DNA from: G963662605 sp963662605
GTDB lineage: Bacteria > Bacteroidota > Ignavibacteria > Ignavibacteriales > Ignavibacteriaceae
Reading direction: 5' to 3'
Assembly: GCA_963662605.1 (NCBI GenBank)
Contig: OY759785.1
Coordinates: forward strand, 2,542,001 to 2,606,000
Length of the DNA stretch: 64,000 nt
In this document: in pieces, positions 35,637 through 45,494 of the stretch
Numbering within the stretch: position 1 is the first letter of the stretch
Layout: every line of letters starts with the position of its first letter
Translations under genes and position numbers: made by a program
The notes under the pieces: generated by a model
What the model saw: the letters and a program-made list of their open reading frames with translations, nothing else
Told to the model about the DNA's origin: nothing
The model's database searches: none

Positions 35637-35930
35637 TTATGAGAGAATTTGCGTATGAAGTGCAATTTCCTCAAGTACCGATGAAACGCGCAGACACTCA
35701 ATTAACGCTCCTTCAAAGACCATAGCCTTCCCTTTTACGTGCACTTCAAAGGTCAATGCGCGGGCAGCTTCGAATGAACAACGAGTTGCTTTTTGCACTT
35801 GAGCGATAACTTCATCAAACGAGTGCCACTCATCATTAAAAAGCATAACCCGAGATAATAGAGCTGTCGTTGTCTCTTCCGACGTGTAGGTTTCAGGCGT
35901 TGACTGTTCTTGAAATTGAATTTTTTCCAT
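35637..35930 (-). CDS. clpS: ClpS-like adaptor of the Clp protease
   Basis: Adaptor that hands N-degron substrates to ClpAP/ClpCP. The 97-residue protein has an unstructured N-terminal tail of about 25 residues followed by the ClpS core: RVMLFNDEWHSFDEVIAQVQKAT, with the conserved LFND-(D/E)-H/F pattern, then ARALTFEVHVKGKAMVFEG, which matches the family's substrate pocket region. Some binding-pocket positions differ from E. coli ClpS, so substrate choice may differ. It diverges from etfB, sharing about 100 bases of promoter space, and no clp ATPase is nearby. Confidence 0.82.
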   Translation of the reverse strand: MEKIQFQEQSTPETYTSEETTTALLSRVMLFNDEWHSFDEVIAQVQKATRCSFEAARALTFEVHVKGKAMVFEGALIECLRVSSVLEEIALHTQILS

Positions 35931-36035
35931 GTGAAAAGTTACATAATACCCCCCTTAAATGAAACATTTATCCTTGTAAAATTGTTAAATTTACAAATAG
36001 AATTTATTTATTTGTTTACCTGATTATTTAGGGTT

Positions 36036-36791
36036 TTGGAAAAATTGGAAATAGCAGTCTGCATAACATCTGCCTTTGAGATCAACTCTCCCCTTGAATT
36101 ATCTTCAGATTCATCAACCTTGAAGCGTGAAAAGTTAGTTTCCGTACTCAATCCGTTTGACGAATACGCCATCGAAGAAGCTGTCAAGACAAAAGAACGT
36201 TTCGGAGGAACAGTTGAAGTAATATCTGCAGGAACGGAATCGAATATTGATATTCTCCGTAAAGCATTAGCCATGGGTGCTGATGAAGCTATCCTTATTA
36301 AAACCGGAGAGGAACTGACTTCCCTTTCTGCGGCATCTCTGCTGTCAACAGAGATGAAGGGAAAAAACTACGACATAGTATTTATGGGAATGCAGACCAT
36401 TGATTTTCAGAATGGAATTGTCGGGCAATTGACTGCCGAAATGTGCGGGTATCATGTTATTCACTCCTGCACTGCGCTGCGCATTGATGGAAATCAAATC
36501 TCAGGCGACCGTGAGATCGAAAACGGCTTGGAAACTGTCACCACGACTCTGCCGGCAGTTATTACAACGAACAAAGGAATTAACACCCCCCGCTACCCTT
36601 CCTTAAAGGGAGTGATGGCTGCAAAAAAGAAATCTATTGAAATTAAAGTGCACAATATAAATCCGTCGGCTCAAATTCCGACAGCAATGCGGTTGAAAAA
36701 TCTGGAGAAGAAAGTTAGATTGTTTGATAATAATCCCGAAGGCATACGTGCACTTGCACAGACTTTGAAACATGAAGGCAGGATATTATGA
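36036..36791 (+). CDS. etfB: electron transfer flavoprotein, beta subunit
   Basis: AMP-binding subunit of the heterodimeric flavoprotein that collects electrons from acyl-CoA and other dehydrogenases. The 251-residue protein has the family strand LEIAVCITSAFEIN, the segment DEYAIEEAVKTKERFGG, the AMGADEAIL motif (about 79-87) and the C-terminal GLETVTTTLPAVITT signature with PRYPSLKGVMAAKKK (about 186-214). All possible starts are non-ATG: TTG at 36036 has AGGG two bases upstream, TTG at 36045 would give MEIAVCI, closer to the usual family start. It overlaps etfA by four bases (ATGA). Confidence 0.92.
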   Translation: MEKLEIAVCITSAFEINSPLELSSDSSTLKREKLVSVLNPFDEYAIEEAVKTKERFGGTVEVISAGTESNIDILRKALAMGADEAILIKTGEELTSLSAASLLSTEMKGKNYDIVFMGMQTIDFQNGIVGQLTAEMCGYHVIHSCTALRIDGNQISGDREIENGLETVTTTLPAVITTNKGINTPRYPSLKGVMAAKKKSIEIKVHNINPSAQIPTAMRLKNLEKKVRLFDNNPEGIRALAQTLKHEGRIL

Positions 36792-37750
36792 GTGAATCAC
36801 GCCTTTACACGTATGTTCTCATCGGACAAACAGAAACCGGACTTTCAGATGCTTCTCAAAATCTCATGCGGCTGATTGCAGCTGCCTATGCAGGATTGAA
36901 TGCCTCCGTTGAAGTAATCATTGTCGGCAGGAACGATATACCAAACCGGGACTCCCTTGACCTTTGCGGAATAAAGAAAATGACCCATCTGAAGAGTGGC
37001 TCCACTCTGCCCGATTCACCGGGATTCAAGGGTGCATTATTGGAATTATTCTCCCATGATGGAATAGTGCATATCTATGCCCTTAATGACGCTCATATGA
37101 CAGGATTAACGGCATCGCTGGCAGCAGCCAGGCAGTGGCCCATGTTTGCTAATTGCACAAAAATTGAGAATATCAAGAATATCACCCGGCCTGTCTTCGG
37201 TGGAAAAATTGATGAACTAAGGAATGTTTCTTCTGTCTCCTGTGTTATTACAGTGAGACCGGGCAAAGAAATTGTTGATGCAAATCCCGTTGAAACTGAA
37301 CTCAAAACAATTGAGCTTGTGGATACTCTCAGCGGCGAATACAAAGTTACATTGCAAAAAAATGCAGGTAAAAAGAATGTTTCTGATGCCTCTATTGTAA
37401 TTTCCGGAGGCCGGGGAATGAAATCCGCCGAAAACTTTTCCGCATTATTTAAACTCGCGGAAATCGTAGACGGTGCAGTTGGTGCTTCACGGCCGGTTGT
37501 TGATTCCGGATGGCTTACTCATGAGCATCAGGTAGGACAAACAGGCAGTACTATCTCTCCAAATTTGTATATTGCCTGTGGCATTTCCGGTTCTGTACAG
37601 CATGTAGCAGGAATGTCGACAGCAAAGTGTATTGTTGCTATAAATGCCGATAAGGATGCGCCGATATTTTCAATTGCCGATTATGGTATTGTGGGAGATG
37701 TTTTGGAGATATTACCTCAGTTGACCACTGAGATAGAAATATTAAAATGA
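36788..37750 (+). CDS. etfA: electron transfer flavoprotein, alpha subunit
   Basis: FAD-binding partner of EtfB. The 320-residue protein ends in the FAD domain with GRGMKSAENFSALFKLAEI, GASRPVVDSGWL (about 237-248), QVGQTGSTISPNLYIACGIS (about 254-273) and SVQHVAGMSTAKCIVAIN, all characteristic. The N-terminal domain is shorter on signatures but in the right place. It is translationally coupled to etfB. The electron sources and the membrane oxidoreductase that reoxidises the pair are not in this window. Confidence 0.95.
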   Translation: MSESRLYTYVLIGQTETGLSDASQNLMRLIAAAYAGLNASVEVIIVGRNDIPNRDSLDLCGIKKMTHLKSGSTLPDSPGFKGALLELFSHDGIVHIYALNDAHMTGLTASLAAARQWPMFANCTKIENIKNITRPVFGGKIDELRNVSSVSCVITVRPGKEIVDANPVETELKTIELVDTLSGEYKVTLQKNAGKKNVSDASIVISGGRGMKSAENFSALFKLAEIVDGAVGASRPVVDSGWLTHEHQVGQTGSTISPNLYIACGISGSVQHVAGMSTAKCIVAINADKDAPIFSIADYGIVGDVLEILPQLTTEIEILK

Positions 37751-37763
37751 AAAAGGATATGGT

Positions 37764-38363
37764 TTGGAAAAGATTGAATGTGAAATATTAGGATTATCAA
37801 GCAGTCCCGCTACCGGCGGAGCGTATGCTTTATTATTAAAAGAAGTATTCGGCAGTAGAAAACTACCGATAATTATCGGACAATTTGAAGCTCAGGCAAT
37901 CGCGTTGGAACTCGAAAGTATAAAACCGCCGCGCCCGATGACTCATGATTTGATAAAAGCCATTATTGACAATCTTGGCGCGAATGTAAATGAAATTATT
38001 ATTACCGAGCTAAAGGACAACACCTTCTTTGCAAAAATTGTTTTAGAAGTAGCTTCATTGACGAATGAAATTGATGCGCGTCCAAGTGACGCAATTGCAG
38101 TTGCCTTACGTGTCGGATGCCCGATATTTGTTTCCGATTCGGTTATGGATACCGCCGCGTTTACTCCGTCAAACGAAATACCGGATCTTTCCGGTGATGA
38201 GTCACCGGAAACACCGGATTCGATTCCGGAACCGCCTTCTACTTCAAAAGAGGCAAAGATCGCCTCCTTACAGGAAAAACTGCGGCAGGCTCTTGAAATT
38301 GAGGATTACGAAAAAGCGGCAAAGATCCGGGACGAAATAAAAAGAATGTCGAACTCTAATTAG
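37764..38363 (+). CDS. bifunctional nuclease-family protein (DUF151) with C-terminal UVR motif
   Basis: A 199-residue cytosolic protein. Residues 1-130 are the DUF151/BFN domain (CEILGLSSSPATGGAYALLL, then LPIIIGQFEAQAIALELE and the RPSDAIAVALRVGCPIFV block); a proline/serine-rich linker follows, and residues about 165-197 form a UVR motif (LQEKLRQALEIEDYEKAAKIRDEIKR), as in UvrB and UvrC. The combination is known in several phyla. Members have reported nuclease activity in plants; the bacterial role is not established. The start is TTG at 37764, with AAGGA six bases upstream. It follows etfA by 13 bases and its 3' end overlaps the converging DUF2851 gene by eight bases. Confidence 0.85.
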   Translation: MEKIECEILGLSSSPATGGAYALLLKEVFGSRKLPIIIGQFEAQAIALELESIKPPRPMTHDLIKAIIDNLGANVNEIIITELKDNTFFAKIVLEVASLTNEIDARPSDAIAVALRVGCPIFVSDSVMDTAAFTPSNEIPDLSGDESPETPDSIPEPPSTSKEAKIASLQEKLRQALEIEDYEKAAKIRDEIKRMSNSN

Positions 38364-39858
38364 CATCTTTGGGGTTATTGAATACTTTAACCCCAATCTT
38401 ACACTCTTCGCACCGATCTCTGGAACAATAATTTCTGAAAAGTTCTATCATCCCCTGATAGATAACCGATTTTTTTATTGACGACTCTATGTGCAATGCT
38501 TCGCCTACTTCATTGATAAGGCTGTTCTCGGTTTCCGTTACAACACTGGCATACACCGCCAGAGTTTTATCCGCGAACTTCTTTTTATTGAACAAGTCAA
38601 AATAGATATACACAAACGGTAGAATGACATTGATGAATATTTCATCAGCCCGGGTATTCCCTAAAAAGTAATGAGTATCCTCTGAAGCACATTTATCAAA
38701 CATAAAATGCTTTTTCCAGTATCCGTCACCCTTGATAATGAGTAACGTCCGTAAAGCATTTTTCAGTACGGTATAATTATGAATCTCATAAAACTTCTTC
38801 ATAATCGAAGATATAAGATCATCATGTAAAATCCGCTTTGTAAGGCGTGCACCTGCGGCTATACGGAGCGTCGGGAAATTCTGCGGCCTTAATTTGAAGA
38901 AATGCCAGTCGGTTGGCTCAAACTTTTCTCCCTTATAGCTACTTTTTGTATTGACCCAGTGTTCGGATATTTTTCGCACGTACGCGATAGTATTTTCATC
39001 TTTAAGGTTCGCGGTATCCGGAATCAGTCCCGATACAGAAAAGTACATTGATTCAAGAGTATCCACAAATTCGGTTGCCGGTATATCTAAAGAGCCGATA
39101 AATGAAATCGGTACTGCCTGCGTCAATTTGACCATAATCTGACGGTTCTGTGAATATCCCAACGCTTCAAATATTGATTCGTAAAAAAGCTGCTCCCAGA
39201 TGTACTTCTCATTTAAATTTTCAGCGGATAATTTCTCATCATAGATTTCCTTCGGGAAGGAATAATGAGTAACCGGCTCCTTTAATTTCAGCGTATCAAT
39301 AAAAACCAGTTCCCGAAGCCGCATAACCATTTTTTCACACTTTTTTTTGAATCTCTCCAGACCGAGTTCTCCAAGAAAATCAATTTTGGTTTGCTCATCC
39401 GCAAATCCTGAGACTTTATAACAGTGAACTTTGTTTGTCTTTTTTTCGTCTTCTATGACGATGGATTTCCGTATGGAATCAATTACCGTATCATCAATAA
39501 ACTGCGCGAAACAAATTGTGTTGATTTTTCGGCCATCTTGCGTGTACACATAGTTCTGATTGGATTCGTTACTCACGATAGCGTGTAAAATAACCTTGTT
39601 GAAGCGTTTATTGATATTATGGCCGTGGCTTTTCCAGTCGGAGTGCGTATTGTCAATTTCAACATCCCCAACATAAGTAAGATTACCTATTTTAACTCTT
39701 GCATTAAGAAAATCGGGGCCGCCGTTTTCTTTGTTCTCATCACCGGTTTCAAGTATCTCAATTTTTTCACCTGATTCTGTACAAATCTCTTTGTTGAATC
39801 TTCTTTCTTTCCAGATTGAGGCTAAAATAGTTTCAGGGATGTGTACGTGAGATGACAT
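38356..39858 (-). CDS. DUF2851 family protein
   Basis: A 500-residue soluble protein of a family common in Bacteroidetes and Chlorobi. The N-terminal third shows the family pattern GGPDFLNARVKIGNLTYVGDVEI (read in two parts, about 46-68), HSDWKSHGHN and NKVILHAIVSN, which suggests a restriction-endonuclease-like fold, though this is my inference. The C-terminus carries a cysteine set CSRDRCEECKIG (about 478-489) that could bind a metal. It converges with the DUF151 gene and lies 136 bases downstream of rodA. No function is established. Confidence 0.82.
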   Translation of the reverse strand: MSSHVHIPETILASIWKERRFNKEICTESGEKIEILETGDENKENGGPDFLNARVKIGNLTYVGDVEIDNTHSDWKSHGHNINKRFNKVILHAIVSNESNQNYVYTQDGRKINTICFAQFIDDTVIDSIRKSIVIEDEKKTNKVHCYKVSGFADEQTKIDFLGELGLERFKKKCEKMVMRLRELVFIDTLKLKEPVTHYSFPKEIYDEKLSAENLNEKYIWEQLFYESIFEALGYSQNRQIMVKLTQAVPISFIGSLDIPATEFVDTLESMYFSVSGLIPDTANLKDENTIAYVRKISEHWVNTKSSYKGEKFEPTDWHFFKLRPQNFPTLRIAAGARLTKRILHDDLISSIMKKFYEIHNYTVLKNALRTLLIIKGDGYWKKHFMFDKCASEDTHYFLGNTRADEIFINVILPFVYIYFDLFNKKKFADKTLAVYASVVTETENSLINEVGEALHIESSIKKSVIYQGMIELFRNYCSRDRCEECKIGVKVFNNPKDAN

Positions 39859-39994
39859 TTCTTATAACCCGGCAATTTCCTTTGGTAAATCTGAGCGCCT
39901 ACATTTGCCTAAGTACATAATGTACAAAGTTCAACGAGTCCGTATAGCAAGTTACGGTTCCCAAAGATGGAAATCAATGCTTAAATATTCTAAA

Positions 39995-41227
39995 TCAGGT
40001 AAAATCTTTACGGCTTCGATAGATACTGATAACAATACCGAACATCAGCATGTTATTTAGTAAGGAACTTCCGCCGTAGCTGATAAATGGAAGCGGAACG
40101 CCGATAACGGGCATGATGCCTATTGCCATACCGACATTAATCATAAAGTGCATCATGTAAATAGTCATAATGCCGATAACAACCAAACTAAGATAATCAT
40201 CTTTTGCCAATGAAGCGATTTTCAACAAGCGCGTAAATAATACCGCGAACATGATGATAACTAATATTCCCCCGATGAATCCGAATTCTTCACCGACAAC
40301 GCAAAAGATAAAATCTGTCCATTGTGCAGGAATAAAGTGCAACTGTGTTTGATTACCGGCAAGAAAACCCTTGCCGAAAAATCCACCTGATCCGATAGCA
40401 ATCTTCGCCTGTAATGAATTGTATCCGGCACCTAACGGGTCGGCACCGGGATCAACAAAAGATAAGATTCTTTTTTGCTGATGCGGGCTAAGGATGTTAA
40501 AAACATAATCTACGAAAAATCCGGAAGCTAAATTGATAGCGAAAATTGACCCGCTGAGAAAAACATCTTTCCTAAAGAAAAATAAAATAGCAATAACAGC
40601 AACCAGCGATAAGATAAAATAGACGGTGCCGAATAACGAGGCTAAAGCACACACGACGGGAGATAAAACGAAAAACAAACCGAAAAGGCTTATGCCCTTC
40701 CAGAAAAGCATCATAAGGATTATGCCGAAGAATATAAGCGAGGATCCCAAATCAGGTTCTAACATAATCAAGCCTACCGGGATCAACCCGATACCGACCG
40801 CGATAATAATATCTTTCAGTTTATCTAAATCGGTTTTTGCGTCACTTAAAAATCGTGCAAGAAAAAGGACTGTACCTAATTTGGCGACTTCCGAAGGCTG
40901 GAAACTGAAACTTCCTAAAAAGATCCAGCATTTTTGACCGCCGACAACGCGCCCGATAAGCAAAACCAACACGAGCATTCCGAGAGATCCGAGGTACGCG
41001 GGAATGGAAACCATCTTGATAAAGCGTACCGGCAAATAACAAACTGCGGTAAAAACAACTATTGAAATTCCCCAGGAAATTATCTGCTTTAGAAAGTTAC
41101 CCTGCTCAAATGTAATGTTTCTTGTTGAAGAAAAAATTGCAAGGAATCCGAAAATAGTAAGTGCGGTAACTATCAAAAATGATGGAACATCAAACTTATC
41201 CTGAAAACGATAATCTACTCTCTCCAT
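39995..41227 (-). CDS. rodA: RodA, SEDS peptidoglycan glycosyltransferase
   Basis: Polytopic SEDS enzyme that polymerises lipid II during elongation, working with PBP2. The 410-residue protein has about ten membrane segments and the SEDS landmarks LEPDLGSSLIFFGI (about 156-169, containing the catalytic Asp region), GSGGFFGKGFLAGNQTQLHF, PAQWTDFIFCVVGEEFGF and the C-terminal GVPLPFISYGGSSLLNNM. It overlaps the mrdA stop by one base and is the last gene of the mreB-mreC-mreD-mrdA-rodA operon. Confidence 0.95.
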   Translation of the reverse strand: MERVDYRFQDKFDVPSFLIVTALTIFGFLAIFSSTRNITFEQGNFLKQIISWGISIVVFTAVCYLPVRFIKMVSIPAYLGSLGMLVLVLLIGRVVGGQKCWIFLGSFSFQPSEVAKLGTVLFLARFLSDAKTDLDKLKDIIIAVGIGLIPVGLIMLEPDLGSSLIFFGIILMMLFWKGISLFGLFFVLSPVVCALASLFGTVYFILSLVAVIAILFFFRKDVFLSGSIFAINLASGFFVDYVFNILSPHQQKRILSFVDPGADPLGAGYNSLQAKIAIGSGGFFGKGFLAGNQTQLHFIPAQWTDFIFCVVGEEFGFIGGILVIIMFAVLFTRLLKIASLAKDDYLSLVVIGIMTIYMMHFMINVGMAIGIMPVIGVPLPFISYGGSSLLNNMLMFGIVISIYRSRKDFT

Positions 41228-43017
41228 TAGTCAGCTCCGGTCTCAGCCACAACACCGGACGTGGTGGAGGTTTTCACTTTAAGATATGCGGAAAGGACTT
41301 TTTGGGCGATAGGTGCTGCATAGGTTGCACCGAAGCCGGCATTTTCCACAAGTACCGCTACTGCAATTTTCGGATGATCAAACGGAGCAAAGCATATAAA
41401 CACTGAATGGTCTTTTCCATGAGGGTTTTGTGCTGTTCCCGTCTTACCGGCGATTTGAAGCTCTGCCGATTTGATGTTCGTTGCAGTTCCCGCTCCGTTA
41501 ACTACGAGATACATACCCTGCTTCACAATATCAAATGTCTTTTGGGAAACACCTGTGTTCACTTCCGGGAATCCCATCGGGACAAATTTTTTGTCATCAT
41601 TCAAATAGCCTTTTACTACATGCGGCTGATGCGATTTACCGTTATTGGCAATAAGTCCCGCATAGAATGCAAGCTGCATAGGCGTTACACTTATTTCTCC
41701 CTGCCCGATACCCAGACTGACCATGATACCGCGCGGCCAATTCTTTCCGTATATTTTCTCATAGTATTTCTCGGTCGGAATGAGTCCGGCTGATTCTTCC
41801 ATAATATCTACGCCGGTTTTTCTTCCCAATCCGAATTTAGCCGCCATAGCTGCGAGTCGTTCAAGACCATTCTTAAATATCAATGCGTAGAAAAATGTAT
41901 TACATGATTTTTCAATTGCATGGATTACATTGAGCGGACCATGCGCCGTATGACACTTGAAAAAGCGTCCGTACGTAAATCCACCGCCGCAGCTATATGT
42001 ATAGGTTTCATCAATTAGTCCAGCCTCAAGAGCGGTTATCGCGCAAAGCACTTTAAATGTAGAACCGGGAGGGTGCGCAGCCATTGTGGCTCTGTTGAAC
42101 AAAGGTTTAGATGGGTCAGTGTATAACTGTGTTATATATTGCTTCGGAGTAAAATATGAAAACTCATTCAGATTGTACGATGGCGAACTTGCCATGGCAA
42201 GCACTTCACCGGTTGCTGGTTCAATCGCAACAACCGCGCCGGTAAATCCCTGCAATTCTTTTTCAGCAACTCTCTGAGCATCGGCATCAATGCTCAATAC
42301 TAAATCCTTACCCTTAATCGCGGGAATGTTTTTTAACGTATGTTGAAAGTTAGAAACTTCGCGCTGTTTGGCATCAACAACAACATATTTATAACCTTTT
42401 ATACCGCGCAGTAATGATTCATATTTTCGTTCAATTCCATTATAACCAACCAAATCACCCGGCGAATAATATTTTGACGTATCTGTTTCAAGTCTCTTCG
42501 GTGAAATTTCCTTTGTGTAACCGTACAGATGAGATGCCATAATCGAATCACGATATCCCCGCTGCATTTCGATAATATAGCTGACACCCACAAGCTTTTC
42601 CGAATTTTCCTCAATCCATCCGATCGAAGCAAAGTCAACGCCTCTTTTAATCTTGACCGGTGTAAATTTCGAATACTGCTTATTCTTTTGGAGTATACTT
42701 CTGATTGCTCCTGATGGAATATTGAGTACTGCCTCCAGCAAACTGTCACTGGTTTTTTTATATTCTGCCGGAGTTATTCTTACTGTATAGGTGGGTGTGT
42801 TTTCAACTAACAGTTTTAAATTTCTATCGTAGAAAACACCTCGTAAAGGAACATCCTCAATAGCTTTGATACTATTCATTGCTGCCTTTTCTTCGAACAC
42901 ACTGCGTTCAAAGATTTGCAGCTGCATAAGTCTGAATATATACACGGAAGCCATGGCGATTACCAGAACAAAGATAATGCCTCTGCGGTAGCCGGAGGCT
43001 GATAAACGGGATGTCAT
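41227..43017 (-). CDS. mrdA: penicillin-binding protein 2 (elongation transpeptidase)
   Basis: Class B penicillin-binding protein that cross-links peptidoglycan along the cell side with RodA. The 596-residue protein has one N-terminal membrane helix (about 13-30), the pedestal domain with RGVFYDRNLKLLVENTPTY, and the transpeptidase domain with SXXK in PPGSTFKVLCA (Ser about 318), SXN in KSCNTFFY (about 365) and KTG in AGKTGTAQNP (about 538). Length is slightly shorter than E. coli PBP2. It shares four bases with mreD (ATGA) and one base with rodA. Confidence 0.94.
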   Translation of the reverse strand: MTSRLSASGYRRGIIFVLVIAMASVYIFRLMQLQIFERSVFEEKAAMNSIKAIEDVPLRGVFYDRNLKLLVENTPTYTVRITPAEYKKTSDSLLEAVLNIPSGAIRSILQKNKQYSKFTPVKIKRGVDFASIGWIEENSEKLVGVSYIIEMQRGYRDSIMASHLYGYTKEISPKRLETDTSKYYSPGDLVGYNGIERKYESLLRGIKGYKYVVVDAKQREVSNFQHTLKNIPAIKGKDLVLSIDADAQRVAEKELQGFTGAVVAIEPATGEVLAMASSPSYNLNEFSYFTPKQYITQLYTDPSKPLFNRATMAAHPPGSTFKVLCAITALEAGLIDETYTYSCGGGFTYGRFFKCHTAHGPLNVIHAIEKSCNTFFYALIFKNGLERLAAMAAKFGLGRKTGVDIMEESAGLIPTEKYYEKIYGKNWPRGIMVSLGIGQGEISVTPMQLAFYAGLIANNGKSHQPHVVKGYLNDDKKFVPMGFPEVNTGVSQKTFDIVKQGMYLVVNGAGTATNIKSAELQIAGKTGTAQNPHGKDHSVFICFAPFDHPKIAVAVLVENAGFGATYAAPIAQKVLSAYLKVKTSTTSGVVAETGAD

Positions 43018-43502
43018 CTAAAACCCTTCTTGGGATAAACGACAGTAAACAACAAGCCAATAGCCGCTGTGTAGACACCCGGTAATATGCCCTGGAAAAT
43101 CAGAAATGAAATAAACCGCGAAAACAAATCGAAATGAGTAACCATTGAATAAACGGTAGCATTAATAACCGAAGCGATTAATATTATCAACGCAAAGAAA
43201 TATGAATGAATGTAAAATTCCGATTTCTGCTCTTTGTAAAAAAGACCTGTAATAAATATTGCGATAGTGTTTGAAAACATTGCACCGCCGACAAGTCCTC
43301 CGGAAACCATGTCAAACACTAATCCGGCGATAGCCGCAGCAACCAGTCCCCACAATCTGCCGTTCTTAAGTGTGTAGAACGCCAGAAAGATGATGATTAA
43401 ATCCGGAACAACACCTTCCAGCGATATGATAGGCATTACCTTGATCTGCAAGAAAAGGATGATGAAAAAGATTATAATTGGTCTGAATATACTTGAACGC
43501 AT
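43014..43502 (-). CDS. mreD: MreD rod-shape membrane protein
   Basis: Small integral membrane component of the elongasome, 162 residues with five to six hydrophobic segments covering nearly the whole chain; the acidic/basic turn LEGVVPDLIIIFLAFYTL near residue 30 is typical. MreD sequences are poorly conserved, so position between mreC and mrdA carries much of the weight. One-base and four-base overlaps link it to mreC and mrdA. Confidence 0.88.
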   Translation of the reverse strand: MRSSIFRPIIIFFIILFLQIKVMPIISLEGVVPDLIIIFLAFYTLKNGRLWGLVAAAIAGLVFDMVSGGLVGGAMFSNTIAIFITGLFYKEQKSEFYIHSYFFALIILIASVINATVYSMVTHFDLFSRFISFLIFQGILPGVYTAAIGLLFTVVYPKKGFR

Positions 43503-44335
43503 CAGTTTGCCGACGAAGTTATTTGTGAAGGCAATGTAAAGTTGACCGTAGATGTATTGAGAATGATAAAAACATTCTCGGTCTTATCGAAGTTAACCGA
43601 CGGTATTATGATAACATTATTCATCGAACCCTGTTCGGGATTAACGATCTTTTTTACTCTGCCAATCAGAATCGGAAAACTTACCAGCGAACTGTAATTC
43701 GATGTAACAATCCTATCACCGACTTTAATGTCGGCAGTTTTCGGCAGATTTGAAATCATAATGTCGTTGCCGTTGAACTTCAGGATACCGTCAATCCGTG
43801 AACGCTCATTACGCACGATCAATTTTAAATCGGAATTCCTTAAAGTCCTCACAATGGAATAGTTTGAGGAAACCATCTGAACAATGCCTACTAATCCGTC
43901 ACCAGTTATTACCGGACATCCTTGACGAATACCCTCTGAGGTGCCTTTGTTCAAAGCAAAATTCACTTGAATACCGGTTATTGATTTATACACGACTGAG
44001 GCAGGTATAAGCTGATAAGAAGAAGTGTCTCTGAATTTAATAAGCCTATTAAGTTCGTCGTTCGTAAAGGCATATTCACGAAGCTTACTGACTTCCATCA
44101 TCAACTCGGCATTACGGCCGCGTAGGTACTTTACCTCGGACTTTAGGCTGGTAAATGAAAAGAGGTCGCTGAAAACTGAAGATGTTGCCGCATAACTTCC
44201 GAAAACGAAAGTGCGGAATTTCTTTACCGATTGTGAATCATTCTGAGCAATGAGGATAAGGCTTATAATCAATATCAGGACGAATACAATGTATTCTTTA
44301 AAAGAATCCCATGCAAAACGAATATAGCGAAACAT
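43502..44335 (-). CDS. mreC: MreC rod-shape protein
   Basis: Periplasmic scaffold that activates PBP2-RodA. The 277-residue protein has one membrane helix (about 15-30), a coiled coil (about 60-95, SLKSEVKYLRGRNAELMMEV) and the beta-rich MreC core with ASVVYKSITGIQVNFALNKG, GLVGIVQMVSSNYSIVRTL and VGDRIVTSNYSSLV. The length is typical of the family. It sits directly between mreB and mreD with one-base overlaps on both sides. Confidence 0.93.
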   Translation of the reverse strand: MFRYIRFAWDSFKEYIVFVLILIISLILIAQNDSQSVKKFRTFVFGSYAATSSVFSDLFSFTSLKSEVKYLRGRNAELMMEVSKLREYAFTNDELNRLIKFRDTSSYQLIPASVVYKSITGIQVNFALNKGTSEGIRQGCPVITGDGLVGIVQMVSSNYSIVRTLRNSDLKLIVRNERSRIDGILKFNGNDIMISNLPKTADIKVGDRIVTSNYSSLVSFPILIGRVKKIVNPEQGSMNNVIIIPSVNFDKTENVFIILNTSTVNFTLPSQITSSAN

Positions 44336-45360
44336 TAGAATCTTCTGTTACGGAGTAATACTCTGGAATAGTGGTTAACGTTCTCTATAACTCGTCCTGT
44401 ACCGCGTACGACTGCTGTTAACGGATCCTCCGCAACATGCACCGGCAGATTGGTTTCTTTTCTGATACGCTCGTCTAAACCCTTAAGAAGAGCACCACCA
44501 CCGGTAAGCATAACACCGCGGTCAAGAATATCCGCGGAAAGCTCAGGCGGTGTTCTTTCCAATGACTGTTTAACTGCATCAACGATCTGCTGAACAGCTT
44601 CATTCAATGCTTCTCTTATTTCGACAGAAGATACTTCTGTTGTCTTCGGAACGCCTCCGACAAGGTCGCGTCCTTTAACCTGAATGGTTAATTCTTCGCG
44701 CAGCGGCATTGCAGAACCGACTTCACACTTGATTGCTTCGGCAGTTTTTTCACCGATCAAAATGTTGTGATTCTTTTTGAAGAACTGCATGATAGCATAA
44801 TTCATTTCGTCACCCGCGATACGGATAGATTCTTCCGTAACAATACCCGCGAGAGCGATAACTGCGATTTCCGTTGTACCACCGCCGATGTCAATGATCA
44901 TGTTTCCAACCGGAGCGTCAACATCAATACCAATACCGATAGCAGCAGCCATAGGCTCTGCAATAAGGTGGACTTCCTTTGCACCGGCATGTTCAGCGCT
45001 GTCACGTACTGCACGTTTTTCAACTTCAGTAACACCGCTTGGAACAGCAACAACAATTCTACGGCTCGAAAACATACCCGAGTTGATCTTCTTGATGAAC
45101 GCCTTGATCATACCTTCGGCAATTTCAAAATCTGCGATAACACCGTCTCGCATCGGGCGGGTTACACGAATTTCTTTATGCTCTCTACCCATCATTTCTT
45201 TTGCTTTATTGCCCAGAGCAATAATCTTCTTCGTGCTTCTATCGTAAGCAACGATTGATGGTTCATTCAGCACAATGCCGCGACCCTTAACATGAATAAG
45301 AGTGTTCGCTGTGCCCAAATCCATCGCAATATCAGATGCGAAAAAATCAAATAAACCCAT
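44335..45360 (-). CDS. mreB: MreB actin-like cell-shape protein
   Basis: Cytoskeletal ATPase that guides lateral wall synthesis and rod shape. The 341-residue protein shows phosphate-1 motif DLGTANTLIHVKGRG (about 12-26), EPSIVAYD, the phosphate-2 motif IDIGGGTTEIAVI (about 160-172), the adenosine motif MLTGGGALLKGLDERI (about 287-302) and the HLIAEPMAAAIG helix. It is the first gene of the rod-shape operon; the promoter should be in the 134 AT-rich bases upstream, where I saw no clear motif. Confidence 0.97.
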   Translation of the reverse strand: MGLFDFFASDIAMDLGTANTLIHVKGRGIVLNEPSIVAYDRSTKKIIALGNKAKEMMGREHKEIRVTRPMRDGVIADFEIAEGMIKAFIKKINSGMFSSRRIVVAVPSGVTEVEKRAVRDSAEHAGAKEVHLIAEPMAAAIGIGIDVDAPVGNMIIDIGGGTTEIAVIALAGIVTEESIRIAGDEMNYAIMQFFKKNHNILIGEKTAEAIKCEVGSAMPLREELTIQVKGRDLVGGVPKTTEVSSVEIREALNEAVQQIVDAVKQSLERTPPELSADILDRGVMLTGGGALLKGLDERIRKETNLPVHVAEDPLTAVVRGTGRVIENVNHYSRVLLRNRRF

Positions 45361-45494
45361 TATTAAAAAAGCTCCTAATTATAGTCATTTAAAAATGACG
45401 ATTTACTTTATTAAAAATATTTAAGTTCTCAGTTCAGAATATCAAAGTTTTAAACAGTCTAAATTACGAAAAATAAAGTAATACGAGAAGGAAT

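Noticed and set aside
39913..39925. Palindrome GTACATAATGTAC upstream of the DUF2851 gene
   Set aside because: Too short and single to call an operator.
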